NCBI GenBank assembly: GCA_942159475.1
Contig: OW804095.1
Span: 87,867,740 to 87,931,739, forward strand
Direction of reading: 5' to 3'
DNA: 64,000 nt
Source: Sthenelais limicola
Taxonomy: Eukaryota > Annelida > Polychaeta > Phyllodocida > Sigalionidae
Shown: piece by piece, positions 42,534 to 54,510 of the stretch
Position numbering within the stretch: the stretch's first letter is position 1
Layout of the letters: each line of letters begins with the position of its first letter
Made by a program: the position numbers and the translations under genes
The notes under the pieces: model-generated
Database searches by the model: none
What the model was told of the DNA's origin: nothing
The model's input: the letters and a program-made list of their open reading frames with translations, nothing else

Positions 42534-43494
42534 GTTCGTCAAGGGAAAATAAGTGGCTGGATATCCAGGTCGGAGGCTGGGTTGCTTTTGGAGAACGTTC
42601 CCCTCGGAATATTTCAAATGTGTTGCTGTCAATACCAGGGGATGAGCTGTCAAGAGCGTTTGAACTGTTTGGGTAGCTGTCACGATCCTGCCACTGACAA
42701 GTGTGGCCGTCTGTCACTGGCGTGTGAATGAGTGTAAAAAGCTAAAGTGACAGCAACAAGGTCAGGTCCCCCGAGTGTCGTCCCTACAGGACACTGATTG
42801 TTCAGTTGGCATCTTCAACTTCCAAGTACACCTTTCTCCCTTGCCTTTCTATATTTACCACTCAATACCAAGTATTATTGCCATTAGAACACAAAAGCAA
42901 ACGAGAGATTAAGTATCAGTATTTCATTTGGGATAAAATAATATTGTCTCTGTTGGATAGGGGTCCTGATCATGCCTAAAATCGAAGTGTCAAACATAAC
43001 CATTTCTTATGATCGACAAACGAGTGACAAATCGACTTGGGATTCTGGGGACAAGGGACAAATGCTCATCCTTAGCGCGACAAATCGACATTATAGGCAT
43101 TTTACACCAAACACAACGACAAACTTTTTCTCTATGCAGAAATGACAATAGATGGTTCTGAAGTGTCTTCATCATTTGCTCAGGCACTAGGTTTTTGTGT
43201 AGAGGAGAGATCCCTCTTTGTTTGTGACAGTGGTGTAGGTAGTGTAAGGTGGATAACACCTGTCACTCCTTTGATAATATATCTGAAAGCTATATATATA
43301 TGTATACACTGTATGTCTCCTTTGGAATTCATACTGACTCTGATTGTACGTTCTTGAAATCTGTCTGTCATTTTTCGTTGAACCATATAAGTAATTCTCC
43401 CAATCGAGTATCATTTCGTTTTCCAGCCTAGGGTGTCTACAACCAGTATTTCGGATGATAACACATGATTATAACGAAATCGTCGAATAAAAGC
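42534..43494. other. Gene-free stretch
   Basis: I see no supported gene. The short frames at 43142-43431 lack any motif. Confidence 0.35.
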
Positions 43495-43587
43495 AAGATT
43501 ACCATAGTGTGGAGTACTTGGTGAACACTACTCACTCACTGAGTGAGTATTGTACACCTCGATCGTACTCCACACTATGGTAATCTT
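43495..43587. mobile_element. Foldback MITE with 23-bp perfect arms
   Basis: AAGATTACCATAGTGTGGAG (first 20 of 23 bases) at 43495 is mirrored exactly at 43565-43587. In the middle, ACTCACTCA and TGAGTGAGT form a second perfect stem around one base. The whole 93 bases fold almost end to end. No clear target duplication was seen. Confidence 0.7.
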
Positions 43588-44459
43588 ACTAAAAATTTTG
43601 ATCATAATGAGGCTGTGGAAACCCTACTTTCAAAGTTCTTATGACAGAATCTTCGCCGCTATTACAATAAAAGTGCTTTTTCAGACTAGAAAAGGCTAGA
43701 AACAACGGTTTCTACACATGTATGCACACATGTTCATTATTATGAAAAAACACAATATTTAAGTAATCTCTAATCTAAATTGATTTAGAAACGGAAAATA
43801 TCATTTTGGAATATTTCTGATAAAAATAAAAGTTACTAGCCCACGCTGTCTCTGAAACTTTTATTCCCTTGCATAAAATTCCTTGAACTGGTATGGGAAT
43901 ATTTTATGTCACGTTCCGACATATTTTTTCTAAAAATGAAACATGTTCATGTAAGTTCCACCTTCTTAATAATTCTTCATGTCTACTTGAAAATGGTGAA
44001 AAATATAAATATGATTAAATACCGTACTGATGTTAAATCCAGGAGAGTTTGTGTAGCAATGTCGCCGTTACGCCATAGTTATTACAAATAAGAGACCCTC
44101 CTATTCACACAAAGTGATTTTATAGTAGTAAAATGGATATTTTTACAAAATCAAGTCAATCTTGTTTTGTCGGCCAACATCCATTCTCTAACTTTGACTA
44201 TTCATTTAATTTTGCTAGCCAAACTAGCAGGTAATTCATCTAATTTTTACACTAAACCATTTGATTAATCAGGTTTAATAAGGCAAAATAATAGGGAAAA
44301 TATAGGTATCTGAAGCATAGGTGTAGGAATCGATATAATTGCGTCAGCCTTCGCAAACTTCACCAGAATTATGCTGATATTCCTTACCATAATATACACC
44401 AAAGGTTGTAGAAATTCAACAAATTCTATTTTTTTCTAAAAAAATGGCCCCCTAAAGTT

Positions 44460-44760
44460 AATGCTGCCGTTTGCGAGAATTACTTATATACTTTGTGTTT
44501 ATTTCTCAATGTATTCACTAAGAAAAGTGACCAGAAGCCTTGAAATGTGACCTAATTTAAGTTGCATGAAATACTTTGATGGGGAATGACCTATTTATAT
44601 CTGTCAATCATTTTTTCATTGAACCATTTACTTTGGATATATTTCTTTATACATTTACTAAAAAAAGTGACCAGAAGAGTTGAAATGTGGCCAAAGTTGA
44701 ATTATGCAATAGATATATCTAGATCTATGGAATACTTTGATGGGGGAATGAAAGACATTT
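44460..44760. repeat. Tandem pair of about 145-bp units
   Basis: AAAAGTGACCAGAAG, TTGAAATGTG, GAAATACTTTGATGGGG-like words occur twice with the same order. No gene. Confidence 0.6.
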
Positions 44761-45199
44761 CCCTCCCAAACCATTGATAGATGTTGTTACTTTTTATAAA
44801 ATGGATGAAAATAAGAGAGATGCTTGCAATAGATTGTTCCCTATCTTAGTGACAACTGTCAAATACCAGTGACAAATGGACACAGGACCCCCCCCCCTTA
44901 GGAGCCCTTGGATGTAAAGCACTGATATTGCTGTCGCCTGAAGTGGTATTACAGAGGAAATAGGAGGTTGGTGGGAGTGTTGTCGTGAAGGAAGAAAGGA
45001 AGAAATTGGTAGTGAGGACAGGAGGAGGGTGATGATTGCTGTTTAGTCCATTTTGGGTCCGATTTCGCATGCACTTATTATACTTTAGAATCGATCTGAT
45101 GAGATTCTTGGAGGTTTTTTTTCTTTATAGATTCCCTCTAAACCACTTCCGTCCCCATAAAACCGTCCCTATAGATCAGTATCAAGCCTATAGTTCAGT

Positions 45200-45420
45200 C
45201 TCAAGACTCCCTATAGAGCAGTAACAGTCCCTATAGATCAGTATCAAGACTTCCGTCTCCATAGATCAAGACTTCCGTCTCCATAGATCAAGACTTCCGT
45301 CTCCATAGATCAAGACTTCCCCATAGATCAATACTTCCGTCTCCATAGATCAATACTTCCGTCTCCATAGATCAATTCTTTCGTCTCCATAGATCAACTC
45401 CATAGATCAACTTCTCCCTA
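45200..45420. repeat. Minisatellite, about 22-bp unit
   Basis: CTCCATAGATCAAGACTTCC and variants with AATACTTCC or AATTCTTTC repeat eight or more times. CCTATAGATCAGTATCAAG forms precede it from about 45170. Confidence 0.9.
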
Positions 45421-45767
45421 AGTTTGTGCTGACATCTAGCGTATGTGGTTGAAACTAATTTAGAAGCCTAGTTGCTAGTTGCGGGTCACTTTCGAATGAA
45501 ATCCTCCGTGCGCTATATAGGCCACCGTACACAATGCAACGCCAAGTGAATGTGCACATGAGTGGCTATGCCGAAGGGTCTCCACATCTCTTCCGGTCGC
45601 ACGTATAGGTTCTGAACTCGCCATTCATTTATTGCTGGATTCCCGTCGACTAAATCTTGGCTATCGGGCTCAAACACTATTTAAATCATTTCTACCGATT
45701 CAAATCGTTTATTTATTTCTATTTTAAGTCCCTAGACACACGCAACACGGCATTCGAGAACCGGAAG

Positions 45768-46065
45768 TGTCCGATGCTTTGGATAGCAAGCAGCGGAACC
45801 TTGCGAAAACAGGCCGGCTGGCTTAACATAAACATTAGCGAATACGCACCTCTGATTGGCTGTTTCTCCGCTAAGCCCCGCCCACTTCACTTGGCCAGCC
45901 GTCGCGGTATCATGTAGGTTTCGACTAACGCGGTGTCCGATGCTTTGGATAGCAAGCAGCGGAACCTTGCAAAAACAGGCCGGCTGGCGGAACATAAACA
46001 TTAGCGAATACGCTCCTCTGATTGGCTGTAGTGGCTAAAGCTTCATTCGGTCAGCCGTCGCGGTA
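45768..46065. repeat. 165-bp tandem duplication with CCAAT and GC boxes
   Basis: GTGTCCGATGCTTTGGATAG at 45768 recurs at 45933, with near-identical sequence through GCGAATACGC and CTGATTGGCTG. The segment is CpG-rich. The complement of CCAAT is at 45855 and 46021, and further ATTGG boxes are at 46471, 46521 and 46578. The first unit also has CCCCGCCCAC. It could be a promoter or element end. No downstream gene is recognised. Confidence 0.6.
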
Positions 46066-46244
46066 TTATATAGGTTCCGATTAAAGCAGGGCATTCACTT
46101 CCGGTCTCATAGAAAGGCTGACGACTCGCATGGGATTGCTTGATATTTTGGATGTTTTTGGATGTTTTTGGACGGAATAAAGAAGGTTTGTCTATCTTTT
46201 TTGCTCTAACATTAAGGAAATCTCATCAATTCTCTTCTAAAAGC

Positions 46245-46363
46245 AATAATTTCCTCGGATTTTTCTGCTCGCGGTGTCTATAGCGTCAGGGAATTCTCGG
46301 GCTTCGCCCTCGAACTCCCTGACGCTATAGACACCGCGAGCAGAAAAAACCTCGGAAATTATT
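46245..46363. mobile_element. Foldback MITE, 48-bp arms
   Basis: AATAATTTCC at 46245 begins an arm running through TTTTTCTGCTCGCGGTGTCT and ATAGCGTCAGGGA. The mirror copy occupies 46316-46363 with only a few differences. The loop contains its own GGGC-TTC-GCCC stem. The TTCGCCCTCGA loop resembles the end-to-end foldback at 62758. Confidence 0.85.
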
Positions 46364-47860
46364 CCTTAATTAGTCCATTTTGGATCAGATTTTGGTTGAT
46401 TTCGCATGCAATTGTCTCATCCCAGACCCATACTGTAGTCCAGGTCTATTTTACCATTTGCGCCACGCCTATTGGCTGCCTAGGTTCGTATTCGCCTGAT
46501 ACGCGGTGACGCGGACTGCGATTGGCTAATTTCATTCTGCCGCAAACCCTGTCTAATTACTGCCTTGCGCTGTCCCCATTGGTCCATGCGCGACACACCC
46601 ATTTCTCTCAGCAGTGCTTACAGCTGCATGTCGGCACCCACTGGCCACAGTGGAGCGGTAGTCAGGCAACGCAGCCATGCAGGTGTTTGGCATTGCATTT
46701 ATTTGCGGCGGACGTTTAATTGAGTCAAATAAAGACATCTGCAAAGTCATTTTGTACCCGTGTGTATCCCCACTGACACGTTTTGGGCAGATCACTTACG
46801 TTAGTAATACTGCCACACCATTTGACGGCAGTACGTGTCATAATGCTTGTAGTGCGTGTCACCCCGCAGTGCCGCCATCTCTCACATCAGACGCTCATCG
46901 CTTCACTGCTGTGGTGTGAGCCGCGACTCATCCAAATCTAAACCTGCCAGTAGCATAAGAGTCATGATATAATTTCTGGGTGTGGCCCGCCTTGAGTGTT
47001 TTTTGCATTGCAAGTGTTTACTTTCCAATGACACATGTGCGCGTCTGCTCTTTTCTGAGCCGTGTTGTAGCGCAGCAACATTTCATATCGCTTTTGTGAA
47101 AAATTGCGTTAATTGGCTTTGTCAGTTAATTAAGTAATTATGTGGGTAACCTGTTTTTCTGTTAACTGTATGACATAAATAAGGACGCACGTAGGGCACT
47201 AAGTAATGGCCCGGAGGGATGTGGACCTAACAATATTCTCTTCCCATTAGTGGAATTTAAATCGAATGACAGAGGCAGTGTTCCGACGTTTGTAACTTTA
47301 TTTTCATTCCTTTTTTGATTACACATTGTGCAATTGGCGACTAGCAAACAGTAAAATCATAAAAGACAGGACATTTAATAAAATACGACCGTACCAGACG
47401 GTTTCAATAATAACCTTTAATGTATAAATCTACCTGTGTCCTTACCTAACGAACAAGTGCATAGAACATGGTGCTACATTAAAAAATGAAGATTTTTCCC
47501 ACTCCAGTTGAGAAATTGATTGATTAACCTTGTGTGCATGATGTGTAAACTCTACATGTATGGACAGTGGTCTTTTGGAAATGTGGTTTCCAAAGAAATA
47601 ATTTAAAAAACATAAAATTACCTAACCTTGTTGCAAATGCAACCGTACAAATGTCCAACGTCACATAGTGTATATTCACACTAAAGAAGTTAACTAGTTA
47701 TATTATCACCTAATGATGTAAAAATTGCATTGTTCATAATCGATGAGTTCAGCCAGTCCTTGTGCGTCTGCTTTATCATTGTTTGTCAGTTCCTATTGTT
47801 CGGCCAGTCTTTAATGCATGCCATAAGGAATATAAGTCGTATGACACTGTGTATCTTAGT
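46364..47860. other. Gene-free stretch, left half CpG- and CCAAT-rich
   Basis: No supported gene. 46440-46640 is GC-rich with three ATTGG boxes. The rest is AT-rich. Confidence 0.4.
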
Positions 47861-48240
47861 CTACTGGAAGATGACTGTGACCTTGCAGTCTTTGAAACTT
47901 GAGCCAGCGAATAGTTTGTCCACAACACGTTCGGCTCTTTTCTTTTTTACTTCTTGGTTGCTGGACGACGTTGCCGCAGCTGGTACAGAAACACAGATAT
48001 TCCTCGACTTGTATTTGTTCTGGTTCGTGTCATTTCCATATCTTTCCTGTAGTGGCCTCTGTTGTTGTTGCTCTTCCCTTATGGACTGTGTCAACTGTCT
48101 GACAGCCGCCAAGTCCTCGAACATTTCGTTTTCTTCCTGCTCTACCTCAGCGTCAGTAGGAGGTGGAGGTGTTGCCTGTGAGTGGCGCTGCGTCAGGTCT
48201 ATGTCATCATCGTCCGAACTCTGAGTTGCAGTAACCTGTT
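47861..48240 (-). CDS. Crypton last exon (acidic, then Gln/Lys-rich tail)
   Basis: Starts after TTTCTTACTTTGAACAG with VTATQSSDDDDIDLTQ, then EEQQQQRPLQERYGND, and VKKKRAERVVDKLFAGSSF, to a stop at 47861. It follows the donor at about 48526 in the upstream exon. No known domain. Confidence 0.45.
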
Positions 48241-48525
48241 CAAAGTAAGAAATAACACCTTAGTTTGTATTTGCTGACATGAGGTAGTAATTTATAATTT
48301 TAGTAGAACATTGTTACATCAGTCTACGTGTATACACACCAAGAAAGTTTGTGTTAGGCAAGAATGTCTAATAGTGTTCATGCTTGTCTTTTAAGGTCGA
48401 CATTTCAGTCTAGGGTTGGTATTGATGCTCCTTTATTATAATTTTTTGGTATTATTATGTGAAGTCATTACTAAATTTTTGTTACACCGTTCTATTATTA
48501 TTTTTTTTTGGTGTTAGGTGCTCAC

Positions 48526-49900
48526 CTGAGAAAGGAGTAAATGTAGGTCTTGTGAGGGCTGCATTTCCACGTCTGGTACTTTGCGGCTGTCGTCCAGGGC
48601 TGTGGTAGTGTCACTGACGTCGATGGCAGTTTGTTGCCCATCGCTGTTAAAGGCAACCTTCATCTGCATGGTCTGAAGTACCTGTGGTTGCAATGTTGGA
48701 GGCGTGCCGATAACAATTGGCTCATCACTGTTCATGTTAGACTGAATATGATTGTTCTCCTTTGTTGGCGTCTGCTTTTTGGGTGTCAGAGAAAGGCTTC
48801 TCCTAGCTTTAGGTTTCACCTTTTGGTTGGAAGACTGTGTGTGTGGACGGTGAGTTGGAGTGGTCATCACAGGTGGGGCATCAGGCAAGGGTCTAGTGGT
48901 GGCGGTTGAGACAGTAGGTGTAGTGACATTCGGTGCAGTTGTGGATGAAGTGTCACTGACCTCGTCCCTTTTGTTGGCCGATTCTGTCGTTTCCCGTCTG
49001 TAGTTGATGAATAATTGGTGATTGAACTGGTACACATGTGACCAGTGGTGGTGATAATATCATTAGCCTCATAGCTAGCCCCTCTTAGTAGTGTCACCAT
49101 AGTTGATCTGATGCAGTGGTTCGTGTAATTGTGGTCGAGGTTAGCTTCAGTAGAGATGAACCTCATGAACCCTCCAATTGTGTTTTCCCCCACGCCCATG
49201 TTACAGTACCAGATGTCATCCTCTTGTGAATGTTTGGGCCTTGGTCGCTGGTACAAGCGGTCACACTTCGGATGCAACTTGCTGATGTATTTCTTTAGAT
49301 TGTTGAGAACACATTTAGGACCGCCTGTACCATACATTCGCTGGTCATGGTGCTTCCTCCTGGCATTGTTTGAGGGTTGGTGGTTTTTCTCTAATGGCAT
49401 GTGGTCTAGAGTTGCGTACTCTTTCCCACCATCGTCCACCTTGAAGACAATTTGTTGTTTCTTTAGTTTGTGGAGGCCCTCTCGACCTCTTCTACCGAAA
49501 TGTACAACTGTTTCCATGAAGACTCTTAATTGCAGGCCCTGGGCCGTGCTCTGGTCCAGGACGCCAGAAGAATAGATCTGTTTCAAATGGCGTGCTGACA
49601 GAGGCTTGTGACTCCTGTCGATGTCCTGGCCGTTCTCTGATAGTGCTCTCATACGACCTGTGAGGACTTTGTTTGCACATATGAAGTGTTAGTTGCTAGT
49701 CAGATTAATGTTGCTATTGTAAGGTGGTTCGTTCAAGTGACGTTGAATAGCCGATCTGATTGAGTTGAGGGCGGAGACACTGTATTCTTCTCCAGTTGAC
49801 TTGCATATTTCTCCATAGAAGACCTGTAGTTTATCAGCCAGTTCATTGTCCGTCATGTCACCAAAGTTGAGTTGGTACTTGTGGTAGTCCAACCAGTCTG
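48526..49900 (-). pseudogene. Crypton tyrosine recombinase (DUF3504-like), catalytic exon
   Basis: Begins after TTCATTCTTCAG with DWLDYHKYQLNFGDM and the N-terminal helical domain (LQVFYGEICKSTGEEYS, SIRSAIQRHLNEP). One in-frame TAA follows at 49689-49691, then ICANKVLTGRMRAL and the catalytic domain: box I Arg in FGRRGREGLHKL, HxxR in YTNHCIRSTMV, and GHMCTSSITNYSS with the likely Tyr nucleophile. The R-H-R-Y set is complete. After the Tyr the best frame changes to the Ser/Thr/Pro-rich tail at 48514-49035, ending LLLSQ before GTGAGC. The same domain was domesticated in host genes such as QRICH1 and the ZMYM family. Here the stop and shift suggest a transposon relic. Confidence 0.7.
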
Positions 49901-50039
49901 AAGAATGAACCGAAGTGTTAATTAACGTGACATACTTAAGTAAATAATGCAGCCTAAACAGCACGTTTCACCTACAATAGGCAAGTAAGATGTGTCCCTT
50001 ACCGCCTGTATTTACACCATTTAAACTAAAAATATACTA

Positions 50040-50224
50040 CTGTGTAGCCGATGTGCACTTCGCCATTAACGCCTCTAGTTCTTGTGGTGTTCTCGTTAGG
50101 AATTTCCGCTGTGGTGCGACCTTCTTTACCTTTGGAGGTGTTGGCCCATGCTCTCTGTCTGTAGCTTGGGAAGTCTGCATGTCACTGTTAACACCTTGGA
50201 ATTCGTCAGCAGAGTTTGTTTGCT
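50040..50224 (-). CDS. Crypton exon, short
   Basis: Follows ATGTCTTTGCAG. Codes QTNSADEFQGVNSDM and KVKKVAPQRKFLTRTPQELE, up to a GTAGTA donor near 50040. A basic patch is the only feature. Confidence 0.35.
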
Positions 50225-50866
50225 GCAAAGACATTGGTTATTATAATTAATGTTATGAACGACAGAATGCAGTTGTTATGTAACGCATTGGTCCCCCCTG
50301 GTAGCCACCTAGTGGCCAGTGGGCAAGGTAGCAGGGCACAGCTGCCTATGCAAATTAGGGAGGCATTGTTGGGACAGTGTCCATGGTTAAAAATAAACAG
50401 TAGTGCATGAGTCCCCAACAGGACTACATGTGTGAAACATAGCTCTGTGTTATTCTTTATTAATTAGCATCCAAGTGATAATTGGGTATCAATTATCACT
50501 AAGTAAATATCGATCATCATCAACCACAAAATTTGGATTATCAATTAGCATGTAAGTGCTAATTGATTATTAATTAGTGTGCACTGGAACCTTTAAGATA
50601 TATATATATCGGTACCTCAACTTAAGGATCACACCAAGCAGCATCCCCATATTCATACAGATCCATACATATCACTGGTGAAGAACTACCGATCGAAAAC
50701 CGGGATTTAATGGATATTTTGTTTAACATAGTCAGGACGTGTCGTTCGGTTTGTCTGTATAGTTCATGTGGACCGTGTCTGTAGCATTTGTAAATAAAGT
50801 TAATATCTACCAAATACTGGTTACACTTGTTATCAAATGTTCGTCATGTTTAAAGACTACTAACTT

Positions 50867-51000
50867 GTATCAGCTGTACGGTTGGTGGGCGTTTGGAGGC
50901 CTGCTGGCGTGCTGGGGTGTGTAGCTGTTTCGGTGCGATTTTCAATAGATGCGGCGTACCCGTTGTTTGAATGGTTCGATTTGTAGCCTTGGGTACCTGT
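50867..51000 (-). CDS. Crypton exon, short
   Basis: Lies between an acceptor (CCTTACTTTACACAG, near 51000) and a GTTAGT donor (near 50867). Reads HSNNGYAASIENRTE in the open frame. Weak support, based on splice-like sites alone. Confidence 0.25.
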
Positions 51001-51254
51001 GTAAAGTAAGGAATGAAATGAATAGTTTAGCTTTGCATTTACCATTGCAGACAGACGTAGTGTTTGTCACCGCCCATTTCAAGTAGCCTAAATTTAAAGA
51101 TGGCGACGGTGGGCCGGGTCCGAGAAAGCCTGGTCCGTGACGGTGTTACATATGGTTGTCTGACCGTAATTATGAGTTGAACGTTTTACTTTTCTGTCTT
51201 TCTTGACAACCAACACAAGATTTAACCATGACATGGGTGTAAGTAAATTACTAA

Positions 51255-51333
51255 CCTGGTTTTTGGCGTATGCAGCTGCATGATCGTTGGCCATCAACTG
51301 TTCCAGCTCCTCTAGTGTTAATGGCTCTAGCAT
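51255..51333 (-). CDS. Crypton 5' exon candidate
   Basis: MLEPLTLEELEQLMANDHAA followed by AYAKNQ and a GTTAGTAA donor. It parallels the TPQELEALM motif of the next exons. The start ATG at 51333 is a guess. Confidence 0.3.
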
Positions 51334-52200
51334 TTAGTCGGGTACCTCGTCGGCTGTGTTTACAAATGGACGTAGTGTGTTTTGAAAAACACAGCTGCTG
51401 TCAGTTCCATCTGACGGTTGGAATTTCTAGATAAAGTCCTTGTCAGTCTGTAGCATTAGACCGATTGTTCCTGGGATGTGTTTTCCATTCGCAAAGTGTT
51501 CAACAGAATCTCCGGTCGTGAAAACGTTCCATCCCGCCATATTGACTGTTGACGATAGACTGAGTCTGATGTTTTGAATGTGGTAGTCGGTAAAAGCGGA
51601 ACGTTGGGTAGTAAACGGAAGGGGTGAGTAGCACAGTACGTTGGTTGTTTGTTAGGACCCGGTGTTAAGAAGTCAAAGTTATGTTGATGTGTCAATTGCT
51701 TTTAATCCAAATATTAGTCGTAGTTGCATTTGTTGTGTGTGAGTTCCCTAAATTACATTTTATCGGCTGTGATAGGTGTTGTACATATAAGTGCCGATGT
51801 CCCTTCCGTTCGCGTATGGTTGCGCAGTAAAAACCGGCACATTCTGTGCGAAGGGTCTAACAGCAGACGGTGAGTAGGTTGTGTGGCCTAAGTTCCTTGA
51901 AGAAAGCTTATTATTAAATTTTGTACCGGGGCAGTTGTAGTTACTGTGTGCAGAGTTGATGATGGTGGGATCTGATCCATTATGGACTTAATTATGACGC
52001 CACTCGGCCTGCGGCCTCGTTGGCGTCTCTGGACCTACAGACCGGTCTCACGCAAAAATCTTCGTGGTTTATTGCTATAATAGACTCTTAATTTTGTATG
52101 ATCTGCTTCTAATTGATGTTGTAATTAACGTGTATATCAAGGTAACGTTTTTTAAACATAGACATAGGCTGAAAATATCATACATGTATGAGAGCTTACA
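51334..52200. other. Gene-free stretch upstream of the Crypton exons
   Basis: The frame 51456-51695 on the minus strand shows no known motif. Nothing else is supported. Confidence 0.35.
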
Positions 52201-52291
52201 ATAAAAATTAAAACAAACAAACAAACAAACAGAGAGAGAGAGAGAGTGGGAGGGAGTGGGAGAGAGAGGGTGGAGAGAATGATAGGCCTAA

Positions 52292-52942
52292 AGGTGGCCT
52301 TCCATTTGTCCGGTTGCGGAATGCGGTTGCGGAAAATAGATGCGGAATGCGGAAAATGCCTGTCCATTTATGCGGAAAATGGAGTGCGGTTCCCTATTGT
52401 AAATATGACTATAGCAAATCATATTACTAGGAATAAACTCTTATTACTAGCAATTACTAATCAAATATAACTTTAGACCTATCCGCCTGATCACTGAAGG
52501 TTTCAATAAGTATGACACAACTCACATTGTCAATTCAGTATCAAAGATGTGTATTTCCAAGGTATATCAAATATACAATATCAAGGCAAGTACAATCCCT
52601 GACTGAGTTGCTAGTAATAGAGTCATTCCGAGTAATATGATTTACTATAGTCATATTTACACTATATCTCTCTTCCTTTGAGGCATGTTGAGAGAAGGGG
52701 TTTCCTTGGATTGCGCCAGCCTCTAGGGGTTGTGATGTCATTATCATAGGAATCCCCTGTGCGGAAGGTGTGCGGCTGCGGTTCATTTCGCTACATGTAG
52801 CGAAAGGATTTACCGCTGCCGCTACCGCACCTGATACCGCTACCGTTACCGTGTGAATGGATGGGTCCCTTCATAATTCAATGTGCGCGATTTTTACTGC
52901 TGCCGCTGCCGCAACCGCTGCCGGACAAATGGAAGGCCACCT
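52292..52942. mobile_element. PIF/Harbinger-type foldback MITE
   Basis: Ends AGGTGGCCTTCCATTTGTCC and its complement are perfect over at least 22 bases, with a TAA target duplication on both sides (52289-52291 and 52943-52945). A three-base TWA duplication fits PIF/Harbinger. An inner pair of arms (TAAATATGACTATAG and its complement, with ATCATATTACT) makes most of the element fold back. GCGGTTGCGG words on the left mirror CCGCAACCGC on the right. No ORF. Confidence 0.75.
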
Positions 52943-52945
52943 TAA

Positions 52946-53470
52946 GGGAGAGGGAGAAAGACAGTGAGAGCCTGAGGGTGGAGAGAGTGATAACGAGAGA
53001 GGGAGACAGAGGGAGAGAAAAGGGGGAGTCGGCAGAGCGTTACAATGCCAAGGAATATACGCCAGGGCTAATTCCAACTTTATTAACGACCTGTACTGAA
53101 ACAAAAGAAGATTGGTCAATGTCAGTGTTATACACATCTTTCTCTAAGTGTGGAAAATATACAGACTGCGGCAAGAATGTGTAGCAATAGTTCAACTCAG
53201 ATGATAGATAGTTATGGAATAAAGTCATAGAGTTATGCTGAGATGTGTATGTATGAATTCCTGCTGAACATGAGTTCATGAGTAAATTTAGTTAGATTGT
53301 GTTTGTACAATAGCTGAGAATCTTTTAAATCAAGATGTTATTATGCACACATGTCTACACACCGTAGGTAAAATGCAGCATTAACTATTAGCTTTCAAGA
53401 AATGTCGTTGTCATTAGATGAAAGGTTATTGAAACTCGGACTCCTGACCACCAAAGACTTATAATTTCCC
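52946..53470. other. Gene-free stretch
   Basis: Nothing supported. A GA-rich run at 52943-53030 mirrors the GA run left of the MITE (52228-52285). Confidence 0.35.
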
Positions 53471-54510
53471 ACATATGAGCAATTCCGTCAAAAGTGCGCC
53501 ATTTTGGTGGAAAAACAACAGCTGTCCAGAGGCTAAAATATTTATCCTAGATTATTTTCTTGGCTATTTTCGGATCCAGGGGAAAAAAATCGCCTAGGGG
53601 GAAGTATCCTACAACGTTTTTTTATTTACTTTTAACCGTGAGGCCAAGAAAATGCTTATTTTCCTGCCAGCACAACCCATAAAAAACTAGGGTTTTCCAA
53701 TCAAAACCACTGTGTAAAAAAAGTATTTTTTGGGTAAAACACATTAATCTGAAATAACATGTTGGTATGGTTAAAAAAAACACTATTTTCAACTTTCCAA
53801 TTAATTTCTCGGTGATATTTTGTAAATTTGGATTATTTGGAAGCCCCCTGTCGTTGTAATGGGAGTCTAAATTATTTAAAGGCCGGGCACAGCATATATA
53901 AACCGCCTATGGCTCTGCCCAGCAGTCCTCCCTATACATTCAAACCATAGACTCATAACCAACTAGGGGTAATATTCTTCCAGATAAGATGAATTATAAT
54001 GAACCACTTACCTACAAAGTTCCTGAACATATACATGAATGTATACAGGTCATATCCTCATAAATAGTTGATTTCGTCATATCCATAGAGAAGTGTAAAT
54101 TCAGTTTTTTCATGAAAAATTTGTAAATATGAGAACCGTTAGCCAGGGAATGATTGACAGGTAGGTATCCATAGTAACCATGCAGCGTGTGTACATACAT
54201 ACATACCAAGCACATGGCTACTCCATGTGCTGCCCTTCCCCTCTCACCCACATCCCTTTCCTGCCACTGATGGCCCATGTATGGGAGAGAAGGTGGGTTA
54301 GATATATTCCAAATGACTCAATGCCAAACTATTGTAGGGGCTAGATATACATTCAAAATCCACACAGCTCAGGAGTGTATCTCTCAATAGTCCTGTGTAT
54401 GCCCAGAAAAGACTTCTACCAAGCCCCAGGTCCGAAGTGAACTGACCTTACAGACAAGGCAACACACATGGGATAGGACAGGAATTATATACAAACTTGA
54501 AACACTAAAC

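Larger units (their letters stand above)
47861..51333 (-). mobile_element. Crypton-type element with introns
   Basis: Five candidate exons on the minus strand, each bounded by GT/AG-like sites, build one tyrosine-recombinase gene. Cryptons are DNA transposons that move with a tyrosine recombinase and have no terminal inverted repeats, so the true ends cannot be read here. The candidate exons are listed below. The recombinase exon has one in-frame stop and one frameshift, so this copy is probably inactive. A segment at 50.3-50.8 kb within an intron carries unrelated AT-rich inverted words. Confidence 0.6.

Noticed and set aside
46522..46919. Small plus-strand ORFs after the CCAAT cluster
   Set aside because: Short, no motif, no conserved start context and frames overlap by chance.
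50668..50712. Second hammerhead-like string (CTGGTGA ... GAAA)
   Set aside because: The stem between the two core pieces has only about two pairs and no helix I partner was found; it may be an old Penelope-like remnant but is not supportable.
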